Assembly: GCF_039614765.1 (NCBI RefSeq)
Contig: NZ_CP154879.1
Coordinates: 1,488,001-1,552,000 of the forward strand
Source of the DNA: Castellaniella sp. MT123
Lineage (GTDB): Bacteria > Pseudomonadota > Gammaproteobacteria > Burkholderiales > Burkholderiaceae_B
Direction: 5' to 3'
Length of the DNA: 64,000 bases
In this document: one piece after another, positions 18,451 to 27,388 of the stretch
Layout of the letters: every line of letters starts with the position of its first letter
Numbering within the stretch: the first letter of the stretch is position 1
Program-made: the position numbers and the translations under genes
The notes under the pieces: generated by a model
Told to the model about the DNA's origin: nothing
Databases searched by the model: none
The model's input: the letters and a program-made list of their open reading frames with translations, nothing else

Positions 18451-18999
18451 TCATAGCCGCAGGAAATGTTCCCGGTAGTGCTTGAGTTCGTTGATCGATT
18501 CCTGGATGTCGGCGAGCGCCTCGTGTTTGCTGGCCTTGGTGAAGCTGCGATAGACCTCGGGCTTCCAGCGCAAGGACAGTTCCTTCAGGGTGCTGACGTC
18601 CAGATTGCGGTAGTGAAAATAGGCTTCCAGGCGCGGCATGTACTTCACCATGAAGCGCCGGTCCTGGCCGATGGTGTTGCCGCACATGGGAGACTTCCCG
18701 GACGGCACCAGGGGCGCCAGGAATTCCAGCAGCACGTCCTCCGCCTGGGACTCGGTCAGGGTCGATGCCTTGACCTTGTCGATCAGACCGCTCTTGCCAT
18801 GCGTAGACTGGTTCCATTTGTCCATGGCGTCCAGCACGGCCTTGTCCTGATGGATCACCAGCACCGGCGCCTGGGCCACCACGGTCAGGTCGGGCTCGGT
18901 CACAATCAGGGCGACTTCCAAAATGCGCTCCTTTTCAGGGTCCAGCCCGGACATTTCCATGTCCAGCCAGATCAGGCGCTGATCGTTCGCAGCCATCAC
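18451..18999 (-). CDS. orn: Oligoribonuclease
   Basis: Orn (182 residues) degrades 2-5-nt RNA remnants, including pGpG from cyclic-di-GMP turnover. It is a DEDDh exonuclease: [10 protein letters not shown] supplies the first two acidic residues, [10 protein letters not shown] the third and [15 protein letters not shown] the His and last Asp. It diverges from the M48 protease gene, with 51 bases between the two starts. Confidence 0.96.
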   Translation of the reverse strand: MMAANDQRLIWLDMEMSGLDPEKERILEVALIVTEPDLTVVAQAPVLVIHQDKAVLDAMDKWNQSTHGKSGLIDKVKASTLTESQAEDVLLEFLAPLVPSGKSPMCGNTIGQDRRFMVKYMPRLEAYFHYRNLDVSTLKELSLRWKPEVYRSFTKASKHEALADIQESINELKHYREHFLRL

Positions 19000-19050
19000 C
19001 TATAATCCTTTGAATCAAAAACCTGATTTTCGCACACTGACCAGACAGAC

Positions 19051-20295
19051 ATGCTGACCATTCTGTTCCTTGCCTGCCTGATCGGCGATCTGCTGATACG
19101 CTACTGGCTGGCCCGTCGTCAAATCCGTCACGTCCAGGCGCACCGCAACGACATCCCCGCCGCCTTTGCGGGACGCATCGGCCTGCGCAGCCATCACCGC
19201 GCGGCGGACTACACCGTGGCGCGCTGCCAGCTTGCCATGATCGAACGCATCGTCGAGGCCGGGATCCTGCTGGCCCTGACACTCCTGGGCGGGCTTCAAG
19301 CATACGACCTGTTCCTTGGGCGTCACATCGAATCCGAACTCTGGCGCCAGATGGCCCTGGTCGCCGGCGTCCTGGCCCTGCTGGGAACGATCGGGCTGGC
19401 CTTCTCCGCCTGGCGCACCTTCCGTCTGGAGGCCCGGTACGGCTTCAACCGCATGACCCCTCGCCTGTTCGTCACCGACGCGATCAAGATGTTGCTCGTC
19501 ACCCTGATCCTGGGCGCGCCGCTGCTGGCGGCGATCCTGTGGGTCATGGGGGCGGCGAGCACCAACTGGGCCTGGTGGGCCTGGGGGTTGTGGGTCGGGT
19601 TCAATCTGCTGGTGCTCTGGCTGTATCCCAGCTTCATCGCCCCCATCTTCAACCACTTCACGCCATTGGACGACCCGGAACTCAGCCAGCGCATCCATGC
19701 CCTCGCCCAGCGCTGCCACTTCGGCCTGTCCGGCCTGTTCGTGATGGACGGATCCCGACGCTCGGCGCACGGCAACGCCTACTTCACCGGCTTTGGCCGC
19801 CACCGCCGCATCGTGTTCTTCGATACGCTGCTCTCGCGCCTGGATGCCAACGAGGTCGAAGCCGTCCTGGCCCACGAACTGGGACACTTCGCCCACCACC
19901 ACATCCTGCGGCGCATCGTGGTCAGCCTCATTTCGGCGGGCCTGCTGCTGCAGCTGCTGGCCTGGCTTTCCACACAACTGTGGTTCTATACCGGCCTGGG
20001 GATCATCCCGCAGCTGGGCCGCCCCAATGACGGGCTGGCCCTGGTCCTGTTCATGCTGACCCTGCCAGTGTTCACGTTCTGGTTCACACCGATCGCCAGC
20101 CTGCTGTCGCGCCGCGACGAATTCCAGGCCGACCGCTACGCGGTCCGGCAATGCGGAGCCGATCCGCTCAGCAGCGCGCTGGTCAAGCTCTACGACGACA
20201 ATGCAGCCACGCTGACCCCGGATCCGCTCCACTCCGCCTGGTACGACAGTCATCCGTCAGCCGCCGTGCGTATCGCCCACCTGCGCCATGACTGA
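19051..20295 (+). CDS. M48-family membrane metalloprotease (Ste24/CAAX protease-like)
   Basis: A 414-residue integral membrane zinc protease. The HExxH motif is in AHELGHFAHHH near residue 274, and the third ligand glutamate is in SRRDEFQADRYA near 355. Several hydrophobic segments precede the active site, and two more follow it, as in Ste24-type enzymes. Bacterial members are thought to act in membrane protein quality control. The stop overlaps rsgA by eight bases, so the two are translated together. Confidence 0.9.
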   Translation: MLTILFLACLIGDLLIRYWLARRQIRHVQAHRNDIPAAFAGRIGLRSHHRAADYTVARCQLAMIERIVEAGILLALTLLGGLQAYDLFLGRHIESELWRQMALVAGVLALLGTIGLAFSAWRTFRLEARYGFNRMTPRLFVTDAIKMLLVTLILGAPLLAAILWVMGAASTNWAWWAWGLWVGFNLLVLWLYPSFIAPIFNHFTPLDDPELSQRIHALAQRCHFGLSGLFVMDGSRRSAHGNAYFTGFGRHRRIVFFDTLLSRLDANEVEAVLAHELGHFAHHHILRRIVVSLISAGLLLQLLAWLSTQLWFYTGLGIIPQLGRPNDGLALVLFMLTLPVFTFWFTPIASLLSRRDEFQADRYAVRQCGADPLSSALVKLYDDNAATLTPDPLHSAWYDSHPSAAVRIAHLRHD

Positions 20296-21187
20296 CGCGA
20301 CGCAGCCGGGCCGGGTCATCGCGGCTCACGGACGCCATTACCGCGTAGCCATCGACCACACTGACGTGCTGCGCCACTGCTACACCCGGGGCAAGAAAGC
20401 CGGCCCCGCGGTCGGCGACCACGTGCTGATCCGCCCGGAAGGCCACCTGGAAGGCGTCATCACCGAGATCCTGCCGCGCCGTAATCTGTTCTACCGGTCG
20501 GACGCCCAACGCAGCAAGCTGTTTGCCGCCAACATCGATCAGCTGCTGCTGGTGCTGGCAGCAGAGCCCGAATTCTCGGACGACCTGCTGGGCCGCGCCA
20601 TGGTGGCCGCCAGCAGCGCGGGTATCCAGATCCGCATCGTGCTGAACAAGGCCGACCTGCCATCGACCGCGGCCGCGCGCGCGCGTCTGGCCTCGACCGA
20701 GGCGCTGGGCGTGCCGCTGACCCTGATCAGCGCACTGGATACGGCACAGGTCCATGAACGCCTGGAGCCCCTGCTTCGAGGCCGCTGCACCCTGCTGCTG
20801 GGCCAAAGCGGCATGGGTAAATCCACGCTGCTGAACGCGCTGGTGCCGGAAGCCGGGGCAGCCACCCGGGCCCATTCAGAAGCGCTGGGCACCGGGCGTC
20901 ATACAACCACCCAGACCCGCCTGTACACCCTGCCCGGCGGCGGCGACCTGATCGACTCGCCCGGATTCCAGGCCTTCGGACTGCAGCACCTGAGCCCTGA
21001 CGAGATCGAACAGGGCTTTCCGGAATTCGCCCCCGCCATCGCCCAGTGCCGCTTTTACAACTGCACCCATCAGCACGAGCCCGGCTGCGGGGTACTGGCA
21101 GCCGTGGCGCGGGGCGACATTTCGACAGACCGGCATGCGCTCTATATGCGCATCCTGGCGGAAAACAAAGCCGCGCAGCGGTATTGA
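20288..21187 (+). CDS. rsgA: Ribosome small-subunit-dependent GTPase A
   Basis: RsgA (299 residues) is a circularly permuted GTPase that helps late 30S maturation. An N-terminal OB fold is followed by G4 (LNKADLP), then G1 (GQSGMGKSTLLNAL), then G3 (DSPGFQ), the permuted order that defines the family. The zinc domain C-x4-C-x-H-x5-C appears as CRFYNCTHQHEPGC near the end. It overlaps the M48 protease gene. Confidence 0.95.
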   Translation: MTDATQPGRVIAAHGRHYRVAIDHTDVLRHCYTRGKKAGPAVGDHVLIRPEGHLEGVITEILPRRNLFYRSDAQRSKLFAANIDQLLLVLAAEPEFSDDLLGRAMVAASSAGIQIRIVLNKADLPSTAAARARLASTEALGVPLTLISALDTAQVHERLEPLLRGRCTLLLGQSGMGKSTLLNALVPEAGAATRAHSEALGTGRHTTTQTRLYTLPGGGDLIDSPGFQAFGLQHLSPDEIEQGFPEFAPAIAQCRFYNCTHQHEPGCGVLAAVARGDISTDRHALYMRILAENKAAQRY

Positions 21188-21202
21188 TGCCGGACCGCTG
21201 AA

Positions 21203-21949
21203 TTAATCGCGCGGCACCCCGGACAGCCCCGCCGAAGCCGCCAGAAAATGGTAGAAGTTGCGCACCAGGATCGCCGTGGCGCCCCAGATGAAATACGACT
21301 GCCAACGGATCGAAAAATAGCATCGACCATGGCCCCAGGCGGTCTGCAGCTGATGCAGGCAATGCTGCGCCGGATCCATCAGGACTTCTAGCGGCACCTC
21401 GAAGACCTCGGCGACCTCGGCCTGATCGGCCACGATGTGAAATCCGGGCAACAGTTCCCCCACGACCGGCGTCATCAGGAAATGCGTGGTCGTCAGCAGC
21501 GCGGGCTGCACCCCGATGACGTGCACGAATTGCCTTTCGACACCGATTTCCTCGCGGGTTTCCCGGATGGCTGCAGCCACTGGGTCTGGATCCGAGGCCT
21601 CGATGCGCCCCCCCGGAAAGCTGATCTGACCCGCATGGTCGTGCAGGTGCGCCGCGCGCCGCGTGAACAGTACCCGCAAGCCCTGATCTCGCTGGATCAG
21701 GGGCATCAGGACCGCTGCCTGGCGCGCTTGCGCGTAGGCCGCACCCCCGGGAAGGAAGGCCTGGGCAAACAAAGGATCGACTTGCCAGTCGACGGCGTGC
21801 GTAAAGGCCTGCCGGATGTAATCCAGCTGCAGACACTCGGGAGGTAGGGATGGCAGCGGTGTGCCGGGCAGAATGGGTTGGACGGTCGGGTCAAAGCCCG
21901 CTGATCGTCGGGTATCCAGAGAGGGGATCGGAGGCGTCATGACTTCCAC
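21203..21949 (-). CDS. Nudix hydrolase, CoA pyrophosphatase-like (NudL)
   Basis: A 248-residue protein with an intact Nudix box: GGRIEASDPDPVAAAIRETR followed by EEIGV, about residues 117-141. The UPF0035 element PLIQRDQGLRVLFTRRA and HAGQISFPGG just before it are typical of NudL/CoA diphosphatases. An ATG nine bases downstream (21940) is an equally plausible start. It converges with rsgA and lies just downstream of the rplS terminator. Confidence 0.88.
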   Translation of the reverse strand: MEVMTPPIPSLDTRRSAGFDPTVQPILPGTPLPSLPPECLQLDYIRQAFTHAVDWQVDPLFAQAFLPGGAAYAQARQAAVLMPLIQRDQGLRVLFTRRAAHLHDHAGQISFPGGRIEASDPDPVAAAIRETREEIGVERQFVHVIGVQPALLTTTHFLMTPVVGELLPGFHIVADQAEVAEVFEVPLEVLMDPAQHCLHQLQTAWGHGRCYFSIRWQSYFIWGATAILVRNFYHFLAASAGLSGVPRD

Positions 21950-21970
21950 AAAAATGGCCGTGAACCCAAA

Positions 21971-21998
21971 ACAAAGGCACCCTGACGGGTGCCTTTGT
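21971..21998 (-). terminator. Rho-independent terminator of rplS
   Basis: ACAAAGGCACCC (21971-21982) and GGGTGCCTTTGT (21987-21998) form a perfect 12-bp stem with a TGAC loop. On the minus strand it lies about 20 bases past the rplS stop, and TTTT follows the stem. Confidence 0.85.
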
Positions 21999-22018
21999 GT
22001 GGAATGACCCGATCAGGA

Positions 22019-22390
22019 TCAGACGGCCTTGCGGACCAGTTTTTCCTTGATGCGAGCGGCCTTGCCCGTCCGGCTGCGCAGATAGTACAGCTTAGCACGG
22101 CGGACATCGCCCCGGCGCAGGACCTCGATCGAGGCGATCTGCGGGGAATACAGCTGGAACGTGCGTTCCACGGCCTCGCCGGAGGAGATCTTGCGCACGG
22201 TGAAGGCGGAATTCAGGCCACGATTGCGGCGGGCGATGACCACGCCTTCGTAGGCCTGGGCGCGCTTGCGCGTGCCTTCGACGACGTTGACGCTGACGAT
22301 CACGGTGTCGCCAGGGCCGAATTCGGGGATGGTGCGGCCTTCGGTCAGGCGCGCGATTTCTTCTTGTTCGAGGGTTTCGATCAGATTCAA
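22019..22390 (-). CDS. rplS: 50S ribosomal protein L19
   Basis: L19 (123 residues) sits at the 30S-50S interface. The sequence is family-typical: [40 protein letters not shown] and [20 protein letters not shown]. It is normally the last gene of rpsP-rimM-trmD-rplS. Here those genes are missing and the next gene upstream on the same strand is the LexA-box membrane protein at 22471-22728, so rplS may be expressed from its own promoter in the 80-base gap. Confidence 0.97.
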   Translation of the reverse strand: MNLIETLEQEEIARLTEGRTIPEFGPGDTVIVSVNVVEGTRKRAQAYEGVVIARRNRGLNSAFTVRKISSGEAVERTFQLYSPQIASIEVLRRGDVRRAKLYYLRSRTGKAARIKEKLVRKAV

Positions 22391-22470
22391 GGTAGGCTCC
22401 GAGGCATCTTGGAGATGGCTGTCGATGGAATTGGTGCCATGCCAGAGGATGCGGTAAACATGCGATTATA

Positions 22471-22728
22471 TCAGAACCCAGCGGCCGCACCGAGCCACAT
22501 GAAGCCGGGAATCATGGCCGCCCAGATCAGGACCATGAGAACGTCGGTAGCCGCGGACCACAGCGTCCGCCAGGCGATACGCCGGATACGGGCGACGCGC
22601 CGCGGACGGCGCACCGGGCGTACGGCGCGCGCGGCGCATGCACAATCGGACTTCGGCCGGCGAAAGCCGCCCTGGTTCCCCTGCCCCACCAATGCCCATG
22701 CACCGGGCCATGTGGATGTGATTGCCAT
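22471..22728 (-). CDS. Small basic membrane protein behind a tandem LexA-box promoter (unrecognised)
   Basis: An 85-residue protein I do not recognise. Residues 1-21 are neutral. Residues 22-54 are strongly basic and include a CAC near residue 30. Residues 57-82 form one hydrophobic segment (LMVLIWAAMIPGFMWLGAAA) ending Gly-Phe, so it is probably a single-pass membrane protein with its charged part in the cytoplasm. CAGGAGA lies just before the ATG, which makes translation likely. Two LexA boxes cover its promoter. Known SOS-induced small membrane proteins include division inhibitors such as SidA and toxins such as TisB. A comparable role is inference, because there is no visible similarity to those peptides. 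Confidence 0.65.
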   Translation of the reverse strand: MAITSTWPGAWALVGQGNQGGFRRPKSDCACAARAVRPVRRPRRVARIRRIAWRTLWSAATDVLMVLIWAAMIPGFMWLGAAAGF

Positions 22729-22792
22729 GCTTGTCTCCTGGATGAATGCTGGCCGGAAGGGATCAAATCGGGATTGATACCGACGGCATAGA

Positions 22793-22808
22793 CTGGTGTT
22801 CTATACAG
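22793..22808. promoter_or_regulatory. LexA-like box 2 (CTGG-N8-ACAG)
   Basis: CTGG (22793-22796), eight bases, ACAG (22805-22808): seven of the eight conserved LexA positions. It overlaps the proposed -10 of the 22728 gene and begins 27 bp from box 1. Confidence 0.65.
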
Positions 22809-22827
22809 TGTTTTTGATACTGTACAA
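22800..22827 (-). promoter_or_regulatory. Candidate promoter of the small membrane protein gene
   Basis: On the minus strand TTGTAC (complement of 22822-22827) precedes TATAGA (complement of 22800-22805) by 16 bases. The hexamers are only fair, but one LexA box lies on each of them, which is the expected layout for repression. Confidence 0.5.
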
Positions 22828-22835
22828 AACAACAG
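22820..22835. promoter_or_regulatory. LexA box 1 (exact CTGT-N8-ACAG)
   Basis: CTGT (22820-22823) and ACAG (22832-22835) are separated by eight bases, identical to the LexA consensus half-sites shared by E. coli and Burkholderiales. The flanking TA before CTGT and T after ACAG also fit the extended consensus. Confidence 0.8.
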
Positions 22836-22912
22836 TCATTGAAGCAAGCAGAAAATGGCCGGGATGACGTTGCGGGTCGACGCGGGAATACCCCCGATGG
22901 GCCTTGCCCAAT

Positions 22913-22942
22913 GAAAAGCCCAGGCAAAAACCTGGGCTTTTC
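22913..22942 (-). terminator. Rho-independent terminator after the peroxiredoxin gene
   Basis: GAAAAGCCCAGG (22913-22924) and CCTGGGCTTTTC (22931-22942) form a perfect 12-bp stem with a 6-base loop, 18 bases past the peroxiredoxin stop. The symmetric A/T ends could let it work in both directions. Confidence 0.85.
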
Positions 22943-22960
22943 GAAGCTACGCCGATCCGG

Positions 22961-23602
22961 TTACCGATCCGGCTGCGGCGTGGTGCGCAGATACGGACGG
23001 ATCTCCTTGTAGCCCTTCGGGAATTTTTCCTTCAGGACGGCGGGATCCTTGATCGACGGCGCGATGATCACGTCCTCGCCGGGTTTCCAGTTCACGGGCG
23101 TCGCGACGCTGTAGTTGTCGGTCAGCTGCAGCGAATCCAGGGCGCGCAGGATCTCGTCGAAATTGCGCCCCGTGCTGGCCGGATAAGTCAGGATCAGGCG
23201 GATTTTCTTGGCCGGATCGATGACAAAGACGGAACGCACCGTCGCCGTCGTGCTGGCGTTCGGGTGGATCATGTCATAGAGCGTGGCGACCTTGCGGTCC
23301 TCGTCGGCCAGGATCGGGTACTGGACATTGGCCTTCTGCGTATCGTTGATGTCCTTGATCCAGTCGATATGGGACTGCTTGCCGTCCACCGACACCGCGA
23401 TCACCTTGGCGCCGCGCTTGGCAAAGTCACCTGAAACGATGGCGGTATAGCCCAGCTCGGTGGTGCAAACCGGGGTGAAGTCGGCCGGGTGGGAAAACAG
23501 TACCCCCCAGCTATTGCCCAACCATTCATGAAATTTGATTTTCCCCAGGGAGGATTCCTGTTCGAAATCAGGGGCGACATCGCCCAGACGTAACGTGGCC
23601 AT
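22961..23602 (-). CDS. Peroxiredoxin, 1-Cys (Prx6) type
   Basis: A 213-residue thiol peroxidase. The peroxidatic cysteine is in HPADFTPVCTTE near residue 46, and the long C-terminal domain (NYSVATPVNWKPGEDVIIAP) marks the Prx6/AhpC2 class. ATG 23602 is chosen because AGGAG lies six bases before it; upstream ATGs at 23608 and 23626 have no properly spaced site. It is monocistronic, with its own terminator, and would reduce hydrogen peroxide and organic peroxides in the cytoplasm. Confidence 0.93.
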   Translation of the reverse strand: MATLRLGDVAPDFEQESSLGKIKFHEWLGNSWGVLFSHPADFTPVCTTELGYTAIVSGDFAKRGAKVIAVSVDGKQSHIDWIKDINDTQKANVQYPILADEDRKVATLYDMIHPNASTTATVRSVFVIDPAKKIRLILTYPASTGRNFDEILRALDSLQLTDNYSVATPVNWKPGEDVIIAPSIKDPAVLKEKFPKGYKEIRPYLRTTPQPDR

Positions 23603-23717
23603 CAGCATCTCCTGTTTTCCAAGCACCCGCCACCGGGACGATCCAGGCAGCGGATGGTTTAAACATTTAAGATTCTTGCAGAATATAGGATACGACTGAA
23701 ATATAACGACGTTATAA

Positions 23718-25538
23718 CTATATCTGAGCCTGTCTCACATAACGATCCGCCAGACAGCCGTCCTGGATGGCGGACCCGAGCGCAGCCGCGCGCGGCAACA
23801 CGTGCACCGCATACTGCACGGCGGTCGAGATCTTGTTGGCCAGGAACGGATCCGTGGCACCTGCCTGAATCCCCGCGGCCGCCGCCAGCGCGGCACGCCC
23901 CAGCTGCCAGCCGGCATGCGCGGTACCGGCCAGCATCAGGCAGGGCACGCTGCCGGTGAAGACGCCCCGAATGTCGTCACGCACGTGGGCCAGTACGAAT
24001 GCGACCGCGGCGTCGTAGGCTTGGGCCGCAGCTTCCAGCCTGCCGGCGATCAGACCCAGGGCCTCGGCGTGGACACCCTGCGCGGCGTGCAGCGCAGCCA
24101 CGGTTTCCCGCATGCCGGCGATTTGCCCCCGGGCGACCTGCCCCCCGTCGCGCACGATCTTGCGGCCGATGAAATCATTGGCCTGGATGGCCGTCGTGCC
24201 TTCATAGATGGGCAGGATCCGGGCGTCGCGGTAATACTGGGCCGCCCCGGTTTCCTCGATGAAGCCCATCCCGCCATGCACCTGGACGCCCAGCGACGCG
24301 ACTTCGATGGATGATTCGGTGGAAAAAGCCTTGACGATGGGCACGCAGTATTCGTAGATCGCCTGGGCCTCCGCCCGGGTGGCCACATCGGCGGCATGGG
24401 TCGCCTTGTCCCGATAACCGGCGGCCACATAGGCCACCGCGCGCGCGCCTTCGGTCAGCCCGCGCATGATGCCCAGCATACGGGCCACGTCCGGGTGACG
24501 GGCGATCGGCACGGGGCCCGCCGAGCCTTCCAGCGCATTGCCCTGGACTCGCTCGGCCGCATAGGCCGAGGCGTGCTGCAGCGCCCGCTCGGACACGGCA
24601 ACGCCCTGCAGACCCACCGCATAACGGGCCGCGTTCATCATGATGAACATGGCTTCCAGGCCCCGGTTTTCCGCGCCGATCAGATAGCCGACGGCCCCTT
24701 GGCCGACCTCGCCCTTCTCTGACCCATAGAGCAGCACCGCCGTCGGGCTGCCGTGAATACCCAGCTTGTGTTCCAGCGATGCGCAATAGACGTCGTTGCG
24801 GGCACCCAGGCTGCCGTCGTCGTTCACCAGGAACTTCGGCACGATAAAGAGTGAAATGCCCTTGACGCCCTTGACGCCCTTGGGCGCATCGGGCGTGCGC
24901 GCCAGCACGAGATGAATGATGTTGTCGGCCATGTCGTGATCCCCATAGGTAATGAAGATCTTCTGGCCCGTGATGCGGTAGCTGCCGTCATCCTGACGAA
25001 GGGCCCGGGTTTTCAGCAAGGCCAGGTCGGACCCGGCCTGCGGCTCGGTCAGGTTCATGGTCCCCGTCCAGCGGCCTTCCAGCAGCGGCGGAATGAAACG
25101 GGCCTTCTGCTCGTCCGAACCCACGATCGTCAGGGCTTCGATCACGCCATCGGTCAGCAAAGGACACAGCGAGAACGCCAAATTCCCCGCATTGATGCTT
25201 TCCGTGGCCGGGGCCGAGATCAGCTTGGGCAGGCCCTGCCCACCGAATTCAGTCTCGTGCGCCAAGCCTTGCCAACCGCCCTGGACGAATGCCTGAAAGG
25301 CGGCACGAAAACCGGGCGTGGTCTGGACGGCGCCGTCCCGCCACTGGGCCGGCTGGGTATCCCCGGTACGATTCAGCGGCGCGATTTCCTGTTCGACGAA
25401 ACGGGCGTTTTCCTCGAGCACGGCATCCACAAGGTCTTCTGAAACCTCTTCGAAACCGGGCAGCGCCAGCACGCCTTGCAGATCGGCCAGCTCGCGCAGA
25501 ATGAAACGGATATCCTGGGTGGGAACCTGGTATGTCAT
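23718..25538 (-). CDS. Acyl-CoA dehydrogenase (large, DmdC/AidB-like type)
   Basis: A 606-residue FAD enzyme of the large acyl-CoA dehydrogenase group. The N-terminal extension FILRELADLQGVL is typical. TEPQAGSDLALLKT and ITGQKIFITYGDHD form the FAD/substrate region, and VHGGMGFIEETGAAQYYRDAR lies close to the active site. The catalytic glutamate is in ILPIYEGTTAIQANDFIGRK near residue 430. A C-terminal helical domain of about 150 residues completes the length. It lies 94 bases downstream of etfA on the same strand, so the electron acceptor ETF is encoded in the same cluster. The acyl chain specificity cannot be told. Confidence 0.9.
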   Translation of the reverse strand: MTYQVPTQDIRFILRELADLQGVLALPGFEEVSEDLVDAVLEENARFVEQEIAPLNRTGDTQPAQWRDGAVQTTPGFRAAFQAFVQGGWQGLAHETEFGGQGLPKLISAPATESINAGNLAFSLCPLLTDGVIEALTIVGSDEQKARFIPPLLEGRWTGTMNLTEPQAGSDLALLKTRALRQDDGSYRITGQKIFITYGDHDMADNIIHLVLARTPDAPKGVKGVKGISLFIVPKFLVNDDGSLGARNDVYCASLEHKLGIHGSPTAVLLYGSEKGEVGQGAVGYLIGAENRGLEAMFIMMNAARYAVGLQGVAVSERALQHASAYAAERVQGNALEGSAGPVPIARHPDVARMLGIMRGLTEGARAVAYVAAGYRDKATHAADVATRAEAQAIYEYCVPIVKAFSTESSIEVASLGVQVHGGMGFIEETGAAQYYRDARILPIYEGTTAIQANDFIGRKIVRDGGQVARGQIAGMRETVAALHAAQGVHAEALGLIAGRLEAAAQAYDAAVAFVLAHVRDDIRGVFTGSVPCLMLAGTAHAGWQLGRAALAAAAGIQAGATDPFLANKISTAVQYAVHVLPRAAALGSAIQDGCLADRYVRQAQI

Positions 25539-25594
25539 CGCAATTCCTGTGAAAGGCGGAATCCAAGCAGAAGCGACGATTCCGCGTGATGCAA

Positions 25595-25619
25595 CACGGG
25601 CCCCGTTGCGGGGCCCGTG
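25595..25619 (-). terminator. GC-rich hairpin between etfA and the acyl-CoA dehydrogenase gene
   Basis: CACGGGCCCC (25595-25604) and GGGGCCCGTG (25610-25619) form a perfect 10-bp stem. Only a short T stretch follows on the minus strand, so it may act as a partial terminator or as an RNA-stabilising element that sets the ratio of ETF to dehydrogenase. Confidence 0.5.
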
Positions 25620-25632
25620 GCAGCGAGCAGGG

Positions 25633-26562
25633 TCAGAGCGCCTTGACCAGTTCGGGCACGGCCTCGAACAGATCGGCCACCAGACCGTAGTCGGCTACAC
25701 CAAAGATCGGCGCCTCGGCGTCCTTGTTGATGGCCACGATCACCTTCGAGTCCTTCATCCCGGCCAGATGCTGGATCGCCCCGGAAATACCCACGGCGAT
25801 GTACAGCTGCGGCGCGACGATCTTGCCCGTCTGGCCGACCTGCCAGTCGTTGGGAGCATAGCCCGCATCCACCGCCGCGCGCGAAGCACCCAGCGCCGCC
25901 CCGAGCTTGTCGGCCAGCGGGTCCAGGATCTTGAAGTTTTCCGCGCTGCCCAGACCGCGCCCGCCCGACACCACCACGGAGGCGGCGGCCAGTTCGGGGC
26001 GATCGCTCTTGGCCAGTTCCCGGCCCACGAAGGACGATTTCCCGAAATCGGCCACCGCATCCACCGATTCGATGGCGGCGGCGCCGCCCGTGGCCGCCAC
26101 CGGGTCGAAGGCGGTCGTACGCACCGTGATCACTTTCTTCGCGTCGTTGGACTGCACGGTCGCCAGCGCATTGCCCGCATAGATGGGGTGCACGAACGTG
26201 TCGGCGGATTCGACGGCGACGATGTCGGACACCTGGGCGACGTCGAGCTTGGCCGCGACGCGCGGTGCCACGTTCTTGCCCGCCGCTGTGGCGGCAAACA
26301 GGATGTGGCTGTAGCCGCCGGCCAGCGCCAGCACCTGGGCCGCCAGATTTTCGGCCAGGCCATTGGCCAGCGCCGCGCCATCGGCGAGCAGAACCTTGGC
26401 CACGGAAGCCAGCTGAGCCGCCTGTTCGGCCACGGCGCGGGCGCCGGAGCCCGCCACCAGCACGTGGATGTCCCCACCCAGGGCTGTAGCGGCCGCAACG
26501 ACGTTGCGGGTCGCGACGCCCAGCTGGGCGTTGTCATGTTCGGCAATAACCAGAATGCTCAT
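25633..26562 (-). CDS. etfA: Electron transfer flavoprotein alpha subunit
   Basis: EtfA (309 residues) begins [13 protein letters not shown] and ends with the FAD-binding half: [56 protein letters not shown] and FAVPELV-like terminal helices. The ATG directly abuts the etfB stop (TAAATG), so the two subunits are made together. The heterodimer carries electrons from acyl-CoA dehydrogenases to ETF-ubiquinone oxidoreductase. Confidence 0.96.
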   Translation of the reverse strand: MSILVIAEHDNAQLGVATRNVVAAATALGGDIHVLVAGSGARAVAEQAAQLASVAKVLLADGAALANGLAENLAAQVLALAGGYSHILFAATAAGKNVAPRVAAKLDVAQVSDIVAVESADTFVHPIYAGNALATVQSNDAKKVITVRTTAFDPVAATGGAAAIESVDAVADFGKSSFVGRELAKSDRPELAAASVVVSGGRGLGSAENFKILDPLADKLGAALGASRAAVDAGYAPNDWQVGQTGKIVAPQLYIAVGISGAIQHLAGMKDSKVIVAINKDAEAPIFGVADYGLVADLFEAVPELVKAL

Positions 26563-27312
26563 TTACACCACCTTCGCTTCGTTCTTGAGTTTGTCCACCA
26601 GGGTCGCGACGTCGGGCACGATCACGCCAGCCGAGCGGGTCGGCGGCTCGGTCACCTTCAGGGTCTTCAGGCGCGGGGCGGCATCGACGCCCAGGTCCGC
26701 GGGGGACACGGTGTCCAGCGGCTTTTTCTTGGCTTTCATGATGTTGGGCAACGTCACGTAGCGCGGCTCGTTCAGACGCAGGTCGGTGGTCACGATGGCC
26801 GGCAACGCCAGGCTGAGCGTCTCCAGCCCGCCATCGACCTCGCGGGTGACCTGCACGCGATCGCCCTGGATTTCGACCTTGCTGGCGTTGGTGGCCTGAG
26901 GCCAGTCCAGCAACGCGGCCAGCATCTGACCGGTCTGGTTCGCGTCGTCATCGATGGCCTGCTTGCCCAGGATGACGAGCCCAGGCTGTTCCTTTTGGGC
27001 CAGCGCGGCCAGGATCTTCGCCACAGCCAGCGGCTGCAGTTCGGCATCGGTCTGCACCAGGATGCCGCGATCGGCCCCGATGGCCATGGCCGTGCGCAGG
27101 GTTTCCTGGCACTGCGCGACCCCGCAGGATACGGCGACGACTTCCGTGGCTGCGCCCTTTTCCTTCAGGCGAGTGGCTTCCTCGATCGCGATTTCGTCGA
27201 ACGGATTCATGGACATCTTGACGTTGGCGATGTCCACGCCAGTGTGATCGGATTTGACGCGTACCTTGACGTTGTAGTCAACGACACGCTTGACCGGTAC
27301 CAGGACCTTCAT
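26563..27312 (-). CDS. etfB: Electron transfer flavoprotein beta subunit
   Basis: EtfB (249 residues) starts [19 protein letters not shown] and carries the AMP-binding and docking elements: [38 protein letters not shown] and [16 protein letters not shown]. An open frame runs upstream to 27531, but ATG 27312 is the family start. It is followed without a gap by etfA and then by the acyl-CoA dehydrogenase, a beta-oxidation electron-transfer cluster. Confidence 0.96.
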   Translation of the reverse strand: MKVLVPVKRVVDYNVKVRVKSDHTGVDIANVKMSMNPFDEIAIEEATRLKEKGAATEVVAVSCGVAQCQETLRTAMAIGADRGILVQTDAELQPLAVAKILAALAQKEQPGLVILGKQAIDDDANQTGQMLAALLDWPQATNASKVEIQGDRVQVTREVDGGLETLSLALPAIVTTDLRLNEPRYVTLPNIMKAKKKPLDTVSPADLGVDAAPRLKTLKVTEPPTRSAGVIVPDVATLVDKLKNEAKVV

Positions 27313-27388
27313 CGAGCTAACTCCAAATGAAAAAGAAAAAGAAATGACGGTTGCAACCAGCGGCTGAATGCGGATTGGCGCGTCTTCA

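Noticed and set aside
22527-22832. A 101-codon minus-strand frame overlapping the LexA-box gene
   Set aside because: It would start within the promoter, lacks a ribosome site and encodes no hydrophobic segment, unlike the 85-residue frame.
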